64,000 bases of DNA from Chloracidobacterium sp. (GTDB taxonomy: Bacteria > Acidobacteriota > Blastocatellia > Pyrinomonadales > Pyrinomonadaceae). Shown here piece after piece: positions 58,584 through 64,000 of this stretch. The notes beneath the pieces are model-generated. The model saw only the letters and a list, made by a program, of their open reading frames with translations. It did no database searches and was not told the DNA's origin. The translations under genes and the position numbers were made by a program. The stretch covers positions 124,001 through 188,000 of the forward strand of contig JADJWP010000002.1 in NCBI GenBank assembly GCA_016716305.1, written 5' to 3'. The stretch's first letter is position 1; every line of letters begins with the position of its first letter.

Positions 58584-60599
58584 TCACATCTTCTCGGGAA
58601 CTTCGATCCCGAGTGTGTTCAGAGCGGCGGTCAGCGAACGCCTCACCGTGTCAGCAACCGAAATAAGCACTGCCCGCCTGACCACATCCGGCTCGGGAAG
58701 GATCTTGTGATGGTGATAGAAAAGATTGAATGCTTTCGCCAGACTGAACGTATATTTTGCCAGGATCGACGGTTCGTTGACGTTGGCTGCTTGCTGGATC
58801 GTCTCATCGAGCCGCGATGCGAGCATGAGCATCGACCAGATGTCGTCGCCATCCGCAGCCGCGAAGATCTCTGCCACCCTATTACGATCACCGAGTGCTT
58901 TCTTTATCTCATCGATCGATTCGCCCCGGTCGGTGATCTTTCGAAATATCGAATTTGCACGAACGGCCGAATACTGACAGAAACACCCGGTCTCGCCCTC
59001 AAATGAAAGGGCCTCATCAAAGTCGAAGACGATGACCGTGGTCCGGGTGAACTTCAAAAGGAAATAACGGAGCGCTCCAACGGCGATCTGATGAGCGATA
59101 TGCTTCTTTTCGGTCGACTCTGCGTCAGGGTGCCGCGATTCGACCTCGGCGAGAGCATTCTCTTCGAGACGGGTCAGCAGATCATCTGCCTTTACACCGA
59201 GCCCTTTACGGCCGCTCATTTCGATGAAGGGCTTCGATCGATCATCGTCGCTGACCTCAAAACCCAATTCTTCGGCTGCCGCAGGTGAAAGGGCGACCAT
59301 TTCATAAGAAAGATGGACGCTGCCGCTCTCACCTATCTCAGGATGTATCGAAGCAACGCCTTTCTTAACGATCTCCTGCGGGTACGACTGCCGCGTATCA
59401 ATGACGTTATAGACCTTAATGCCATGACCGAACTCAGGAGCTCCGCCAACCGCTTCTGCCTTATTGGCCGTGGTTATCCAGACTTCGTGTCCGTTGGCAT
59501 ATTTGTGAAACGGCTTGTAGTAAAAATCCATCCCAAGCACGCCAAGCTTCCACATCTGATATGCGACGTCTTTGCCGGTATAGGTGACCGTGCCGTTAGA
59601 GCGGACCAGGATCTTGTCGGACTCGTGCTCGTCGGTGCCAGTGTGTTCCTCGAACGGCATTACCCAACAGCCGGCATTTTTCCCCTCGGTCTCAAGATGA
59701 ATTGCTCCGAGTGCTTTCATTTGTTCGAAAGCCTTATCCCAGAAATGAAGATGAAGTATCTCTGATTCCCGCGGCAGAACGTCATACCGGATGTCGAAAC
59801 GCTCCATCGTTTTCAGGATGCATTCGACGTTGCGGGTCGCGACAAAGTCGGCAAGCTCAGCTGTTTCATTCCCGCCTTCCTCGATGAGGTGCAGGATCTC
59901 TGCACGTCGCGACTTAAGTTCCTCATCTACTTGATATTCATGGCCGACCTTTGCATAAAGATCCCAGCAATAGCGATCAAACGAAATACCTTTCGATGTT
60001 AGCTCTTCATCCAGGGCCTTGATCGAATTCAGATCCCGGTTCTCGAGGTAAACGAAGCCGACGACAACATCGGCGACCTGAACTCCCGTGTTGTCGATGT
60101 AGTTCTGGACCTCGACCCGTTTACCGCTCGCCTTGAGAATGCGAACGAAAGTATCCCCCAAAACCGAGTTTCGCACGTGGCCGATGTGCGCCGCTTTGTT
60201 TGGATTAACTGAGGTGTGCTCGACACAAACCTTCGGAGCGTTCTTGTCTGGAATACCGAGACGGGGAAGGACCTCCGAGCTCACCGCATCCGCGAAAAAG
60301 AACGATCGATCGTAGTATACGTTCAGATATCCCGGGCCTGCGATCTCGACCCGATCGACAAAATCGAACTCCTCCAGCTCGCCCTTTATCGCCTCAGCGA
60401 TCGACCGCGGGTTTTGTTTCTCGCCGGTCGCCTGTTTGATCAGCTTAGCGAGTTCGAATGCGACCGGAAATGCGACGTCACCAAGGCTGGTATTCGGCGG
60501 AGTTTCGGAGGCGATGTGATCTAAAGATATGTTGAACCGCTTGTCGGCGATCTCACGCACTTTGTTTCGTAAACGGTTTTGCAGCTCGGTGATCGTCAT
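58584..60599 (-). CDS. argS: Arginyl-tRNA synthetase
   Basis: The 671-residue class I synthetase has the HIGH-type motif in NPNKAAHIGHVRNSVLGDTF and the KMSK-type segment in MSGRKGLGVKADDLLTRLEE. It also has the anticodon-binding domain with RTTVIVFDFDEALSFEGETG and FRKITDRGES, and the end TVRRSLTAALNTLGIEVPEKM cut short here to TLGIEVPEKM. It charges tRNA-Arg. It lies directly upstream of the trp leader on the same strand, 38 bases before the leader ORF. A good promoter and a palindrome precede it. Confidence 0.96.
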   Translation of the reverse strand: MTITELQNRLRNKVREIADKRFNISLDHIASETPPNTSLGDVAFPVAFELAKLIKQATGEKQNPRSIAEAIKGELEEFDFVDRVEIAGPGYLNVYYDRSFFFADAVSSEVLPRLGIPDKNAPKVCVEHTSVNPNKAAHIGHVRNSVLGDTFVRILKASGKRVEVQNYIDNTGVQVADVVVGFVYLENRDLNSIKALDEELTSKGISFDRYCWDLYAKVGHEYQVDEELKSRRAEILHLIEEGGNETAELADFVATRNVECILKTMERFDIRYDVLPRESEILHLHFWDKAFEQMKALGAIHLETEGKNAGCWVMPFEEHTGTDEHESDKILVRSNGTVTYTGKDVAYQMWKLGVLGMDFYYKPFHKYANGHEVWITTANKAEAVGGAPEFGHGIKVYNVIDTRQSYPQEIVKKGVASIHPEIGESGSVHLSYEMVALSPAAAEELGFEVSDDDRSKPFIEMSGRKGLGVKADDLLTRLEENALAEVESRHPDAESTEKKHIAHQIAVGALRYFLLKFTRTTVIVFDFDEALSFEGETGCFCQYSAVRANSIFRKITDRGESIDEIKKALGDRNRVAEIFAAADGDDIWSMLMLASRLDETIQQAANVNEPSILAKYTFSLAKAFNLFYHHHKILPEPDVVRRAVLISVADTVRRSLTAALNTLGIEVPEKM

Positions 60600-60631
60600 T
60601 CTGTTTCGATTCCATCAATGGGCGAAACAGA
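60600..60631. repeat. Palindrome at the argS start
   Basis: TCTGTTTCG (60600-60608) and CGAAACAGA (60623-60631) form a perfect 9-base inverted repeat with a 14-base loop. One arm ends at the base before the argS ATG; the other overlaps the likely transcription start. Operator or mRNA hairpin are both possible. Confidence 0.6.
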
Positions 60632-60632
60632 A

Positions 60633-60661
60633 ATTATAGGATCGCACGCCGGGTTTAGCAA
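60633..60661 (-). promoter_or_regulatory. Sigma70-type promoter of argS
   Basis: On the minus strand TTGCTA (60661-60656), a 17-base spacer and a perfect TATAAT (60638-60633) are present, 34 bases before the argS ATG. Confidence 0.8.
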
Positions 60662-60667
60662 AAGCCG

Positions 60668-61003
60668 TTACTTTATCGAAACGCTAAGCGTATAGGTTGT
60701 CGCCCGGGCAAGGTTGTCGACGCAAACCGATTGATCGCCGCCGATCTCGATCACATACGAATAGCGGGTATCGCCGCTTTCGAAGATCTGAACTTTGCCG
60801 CTCCGCGAACTGACATCAGCGGTAAGCGTTTGTCCGCGGCGGGCTCCGGCAAAATAACAGACCCTGCCGCCAGCTGCGATCTTTCCGGAAACTGTGGCTG
60901 ATGTACGTCCCTTTGCGAAACGTATCGGAATATCGCCAAACGTCGTGGCGGCGCTGACGAATAGAAGGAGCGCCGCGATCTGAAGCCTAATTGCGATTCG
61001 CAT
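60668..61003 (-). CDS. Small exported beta-sandwich protein of unknown function
   Basis: The 111-residue protein starts at an ATG behind GGAAT and has a signal peptide (LQIAALLLFVSAATTFG). The mature part (RFAKGRTSATVSGKIAAGGR, then VCYFAGARRGQTLTADVSS and YTLSVSIK) has the alternating pattern of a small beta-sandwich with two cysteines (RVCYF, QSVCVDN), probably disulphide-linked. It resembles pre-peptidase-like or lysozyme-inhibitor-like secreted modules, but I cannot assign a family. Location is periplasmic or extracellular. Confidence 0.72.
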   Translation of the reverse strand: MRIAIRLQIAALLLFVSAATTFGDIPIRFAKGRTSATVSGKIAAGGRVCYFAGARRGQTLTADVSSRSGKVQIFESGDTRYSYVIEIGGDQSVCVDNLARATTYTLSVSIK

Positions 61004-61117
61004 ATTTAATTCCTCGATCCAGAAATACCCAACCTATTTCGCGTGATCTGACAACGAAACATATCGCGCAGCTGCAATTTTTCTTTTTTTTCGGAAAACC
61101 GCTAAACTCTTTCTTTT

Positions 61118-62317
61118 ATGCGAACACTCTTTTTCGATTGCTTTGCAGGTGCAAGCGGGAACATGGTCCTCGGTGCCCTTATAGACCTGGGTCTCGATCG
61201 TGAGTTGCTGTTCGATCGTATCAAAGGCCTCGGGCTAGCGGGTTATGAGATCGAGATCGAGAAAGTTGACCGCTCGGGGATATCATCGACACATTTGAAT
61301 GTGGTCATACCAGTAGAAAAGAATCACCGGCATTTACACCATATTGTCGACATCATCGAGAATTCGAATCTTTCCGAAGGCGTTAAGGCAAGGTCGGTCG
61401 CGATCTTTGATCGGCTGGCAGCCGCCGAAGCACGGGTTCACGGCATCTCTGTTAAGAAGGTCCATTTTCATGAGGTCGGAGCAATGGATGCGATCATCGA
61501 TGTTGTCGGGGCCTGTATTGCGTTCGAAATGCTGGGAATCGAGAATTTCGCGTGCTCAAAGATACACGTCGGAAGCGGGTTCGTCGATATGGAGCACGGA
61601 AGGTTTCCTGTTCCGCCGCCGGCGGTTGCCGAACTGCTTGTCGGCAAGCCGATCTACTCGACCGATATCGCAGGCGAGCTCATTACGCCTACCGGAGCTG
61701 CTATAATATCAACAGTATGTGATAGTTACGGCGTAATACCTGAGATGGCAGTTGAAAGAACGGGATACGGCGCTGGCAGCAGGATCTATGACGGATTTCC
61801 AAATGTGCTTCGGATAATGATAGGCGAGACGATCGCAGATAAGATCGAGCAGCCTCAAAACCGTGAACGTCTCGTGATCCTCGAAAGTAATATCGACGAT
61901 CTTTCTCCTCAGATAATCGGTCACGTCATGGATCGCGCTTTTGAATTAGGGGCCTCTGACTGTTGGTTCACGCCGATTCAAATGAAAAAGAATCGCCCAG
62001 CAACGTTGATATCGATTCTGTGCCGCCTGGAACTCAGATCTGTGTTGACCGATCTACTGTTCAAGGAAACTTCCACGTTGGGGATCCGGTTTCGCGACGT
62101 CGATCGCGAAGCTCTCGACCGCGAGTTGGTAGACGTTCAGACGGCATACGGACAAGTGAAGGTCAAGATCGGCCGTCATAACGGCGTTATAGTAAACGTA
62201 ATGCCGGAGTATGACGATGTGGTGCGGGTCGCAAAAGAAAACGGCGTTTCGCTGCGGGCCGTACACAACGCTGTCTCCGCATCGCTCGCTAGTCGAGCCG
62301 CATTGGCGGCAGGTTAA
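61118..62317 (+). CDS. larC: Nickel-pincer cofactor biosynthesis protein LarC
   Basis: The 399-residue protein has the LarC start (MRTLFFDCFAGASGNMVLGA), VKKVHFHEVGAMDAIIDVVG, FPVPPPAVAELLVGKPIYST, ELITPTGAAII and the C-terminal part with LESNIDDLSPQIIGHVMDRA and DCWFTPIQMKKNRPATLIS. LarC inserts nickel into the pincer cofactor used by lactate racemase and related LarA enzymes. Here it is one continuous frame, unlike lactobacilli that need a frameshift. The partner genes larA, larB and larE are not in the window. The gene is followed after 5 bases by folE. Confidence 0.94.
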   Translation: MRTLFFDCFAGASGNMVLGALIDLGLDRELLFDRIKGLGLAGYEIEIEKVDRSGISSTHLNVVIPVEKNHRHLHHIVDIIENSNLSEGVKARSVAIFDRLAAAEARVHGISVKKVHFHEVGAMDAIIDVVGACIAFEMLGIENFACSKIHVGSGFVDMEHGRFPVPPPAVAELLVGKPIYSTDIAGELITPTGAAIISTVCDSYGVIPEMAVERTGYGAGSRIYDGFPNVLRIMIGETIADKIEQPQNRERLVILESNIDDLSPQIIGHVMDRAFELGASDCWFTPIQMKKNRPATLISILCRLELRSVLTDLLFKETSTLGIRFRDVDREALDRELVDVQTAYGQVKVKIGRHNGVIVNVMPEYDDVVRVAKENGVSLRAVHNAVSASLASRAALAAG

Positions 62318-62322
62318 GGTTT

Positions 62323-62904
62323 ATGGCAAGAAAGAAACGAACTAAGCTCGATCGTGAAAAGATAGCCGCAGGCGTCAGGCTTGTGCTCGAAGGGATCGGC
62401 GAGGATCCGGAGCGTGATGGCCTGGTAAAAACGCCGGAGCGTGTGGCCGATTTCTACGCTGAATTGACCGAGGGTATGTGGCAGGACGCCAAGGAGCACA
62501 TTGTTCCGCTGCCGGGTGATTCGCACGACGAAATGGTGATCGTAAAGGACATTTCGATAGCCTCGGTTTGCGAGCATCATCTTGCACCCTTCGTAGGCAA
62601 GTGCCACATCGCATACATTCCAAAAGACGGCCGGATCGTCGGGCTTTCAAAGCTTGCCCGGATCGCTGAGATCTTTTCGAGGCGTTTGCAGGTTCAGGAA
62701 CGATTGACGCAGCAGATCGCAGGAACCCTTTTTGAAGAATTAGAGCCGCTTGGCGTGATGGTCGTTATCGAGGCCGAGCATACATGCATGACGCTCCGTG
62801 GGGTCAAGAAACCCGGTGCCGTCACGATAACCTCAGCTGTGCTCGGCGGCTTTCGAAAGGATCCGCGAACGCGGGCGGAGGCAATGTCGCTGATCAAGGG
62901 ATAA
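62323..62904 (+). CDS. folE: GTP cyclohydrolase I (type IA)
   Basis: The 193-residue enzyme makes dihydroneopterin triphosphate, the entry to folate and pterin synthesis. It has DGLVKTPERVADFYAELTEG, the zinc ligands in SVCEHHLAPFVGKCHIAYIP and HTCMTLRGVKKPGAVTITSA, GLSKLARIAEIFSRRLQVQE and the end AVLGGFRKDPRTRAEAMSLI. The zinc-dependent type is complete. It follows larC by 5 bases and is probably co-transcribed. Confidence 0.96.
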   Translation: MARKKRTKLDREKIAAGVRLVLEGIGEDPERDGLVKTPERVADFYAELTEGMWQDAKEHIVPLPGDSHDEMVIVKDISIASVCEHHLAPFVGKCHIAYIPKDGRIVGLSKLARIAEIFSRRLQVQERLTQQIAGTLFEELEPLGVMVVIEAEHTCMTLRGVKKPGAVTITSAVLGGFRKDPRTRAEAMSLIKG

Positions 62905-62976
62905 ACGCGATGGCCGGCATAATTTGATCAAGTACTTAAACTGTCGGGAATCGACATCTCAGGAACTACTTTAGAT

Positions 62977-64000
62977 ATGAAACGAACAACAGCTATTGCT
63001 TTTTTGATCACTACGTTATCGATTACCCCGTTCTTTCAAACATTGGAAGGACGGTTTGATGCGGTAAAGATCCGTGAACGCGTAAAAAGGTTATCCGCTG
63101 ACGATTTCGAGGGACGCGGGCCCGGAAATGAAGGAAGTAAGAAGGCCGCCGAGTATATAGCGGCACAAATGAAGGCTGTCGGTATAAAACCGGGTAACGG
63201 GAAAAGTTATTTCCAGAACGTAAAACTCGCCGGGATCAAGGTCGACCCTTCGACCCAGCTTGTAGTTTCCGGCCGATCCGCCCAACCGCGGAGTTTCCGA
63301 TTCGGCGACGACTTTGTCGCGACGACGGGAGCGCAGCGTGAGGGTGTCTCGGTCGATGCTGAGCTTGTTTTCATGGGTTATGGGATCGATGCACCGCTAT
63401 ACAATTGGAATGATTACAGCGGGCCTGCCGAAGATTACCGCGGAAAGGTACTGCTTATCATGGTGAATGACCCGCCGGCAACGACGGAAGAACCGAATCT
63501 GTTTGGCGGGAAGGCACTGACTTATTACGGCCGCTGGACCTACAAGTACGAGGAAGCGGCACGCCGCGGTGCCGCCGGTGTGATCCTGATCCACACGAAC
63601 GAGACGGCCGGATATGGCTGGAACGTTGTGCGGACCTCATTCGGTGGTGCCCGATCCGAGATATTTCGTGAGCCGGGCAATAACCGTCCGTTCCTCGATC
63701 TGATGAGCTGGATCACTGATGATGGAGCCAAGTCGATAATGCAGCAAGCGGGCATCGATTTCGAAGGTCTCCGGATGAAAGCCGCGACCCGAAAGTTTCG
63801 GCCGGTGAAAACGGGGCTTCGCGTAAAGATCGACCTTAAGACGTCGGTGCGGACGTTCGATTCGCCAAACATCGTTGGCCGGATCGATGGAAGCGAAAAA
63901 GCCCTTCGGGATGAATATGTGCTCTATACAGCCCACTGGGATCATCTTGGGGTCGGCGAACCTGATGCAGCGGGTGACCGCATTTACAATGGTGCGTACG
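62977..64000 (+). CDS. Exported M28-family aminopeptidase with PA domain (3' end beyond the window)
   Basis: The frame opens at the ATG at 62977, behind AGGA, and is still open at the window edge after 341 codons. A signal peptide (AIAFLITTLSITPFF) is followed by RLSADDFEGRGPGNEGSKKA, typical of M28 proteins, and by a PA (protease-associated) domain (about 110-230: FMGYGIDAPLYNWNDYSG, YRGKVLLIMVNDPP, AARRGAAGVILIHT). The catalytic part begins with DEYVLYTAHWDHLGVGEP, where the first zinc ligand His is expected. The remaining catalytic residues are outside the window. It should be a periplasmic zinc aminopeptidase. Confidence 0.9.
   Translation, partial: MKRTTAIAFLITTLSITPFFQTLEGRFDAVKIRERVKRLSADDFEGRGPGNEGSKKAAEYIAAQMKAVGIKPGNGKSYFQNVKLAGIKVDPSTQLVVSGRSAQPRSFRFGDDFVATTGAQREGVSVDAELVFMGYGIDAPLYNWNDYSGPAEDYRGKVLLIMVNDPPATTEEPNLFGGKALTYYGRWTYKYEEAARRGAAGVILIHTNETAGYGWNVVRTSFGGARSEIFREPGNNRPFLDLMSWITDDGAKSIMQQAGIDFEGLRMKAATRKFRPVKTGLRVKIDLKTSVRTFDSPNIVGRIDGSEKALRDEYVLYTAHWDHLGVGEPDAAGDRIYNGAY

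Overview
The window (GC roughly in the low 50s, no rRNA or tRNA seen) looks like the chromosome of an acidobacterium, most likely of the Blastocatellia/Pyrinomonadaceae type. The reasons are an Oar-like 1262-residue TonB-dependent receptor with an N-terminal carboxypeptidase-regulatory domain, several long exported proteins of kinds common in that phylum, a PEP-CTERM/Wzz surface system, bacillithiol-type YtxJ, a DUF6335 protein and a bacterial Rad52. This taxonomic call is an inference from gene content, not a database match.

Layout. 1-2150: the 5' part of a Wzz/GumC-type chain-length protein, a minimal PEP-CTERM protein and an 840-base intergenic stretch with nested inverted repeats. 2153-4058: an exported thermonuclease and a zinc-ribbon/DUF3761 membrane protein that share a C-terminal GxRGGCYY cassette. 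4057-9395 (minus): an operon of two Dpp/Opp-type permeases, the ATP-dependent 5-oxoprolinase pxpB-pxpC-pxpA, and an NRAMP-fold transporter. 9453-15242: menG/ubiE overlapping a non-catalytic M16 protein, a divergent zinc-ribbon TonB, then a run of small genes (DUF6335, zinc ribbon, DUF971, YtxJ, membrane protein). 15323-24820: glucan phosphorylase, a DoxX-like protein, mtnA, a DUF3142 lipoprotein, ETF-quinone oxidoreductase, the yicC-gmk-rpoZ operon and an SRPBCC protein. 24822-32172: an MsbA-like exporter, an OmpA/coiled-coil protein, a degenerate ABC ATPase and three proteins of unknown function. 32341-39658: VIT-VWA protein, Ycf48-like propeller and the TonB-dependent receptor. 39759-46620: S41 protease, GAF protein plus cytoplasmic subtilisin, and an active/inactive M16 pair. 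46708-51330: two VOC proteins, DUF4440 and DUF1579 proteins, a large inverted repeat, divergent rad52 and XRE regulator, and a membrane protein. 51347-60661 (minus): argS, then trpEDCFBA-aroF. 60668-64000: an exported protein, larC, folE and a truncated M28 peptidase.

The most interesting element is upstream of trpE. The argS-trpE gap holds a 32-codon ORF with a Shine-Dalgarno sequence and two closely spaced Trp codons, followed by a strong intrinsic terminator whose U-run abuts the trpE start codon. This has the layout of a ribosome-mediated trp attenuator, with alternative pairings that can be drawn by hand. Other points worth checking are the degenerate orphan ABC ATPase, the NRAMP-fold protein without metal-site motifs in the oxoprolinase operon, the minimal PEP-CTERM protein, and the 72-base near-perfect inverted repeat beside rad52.
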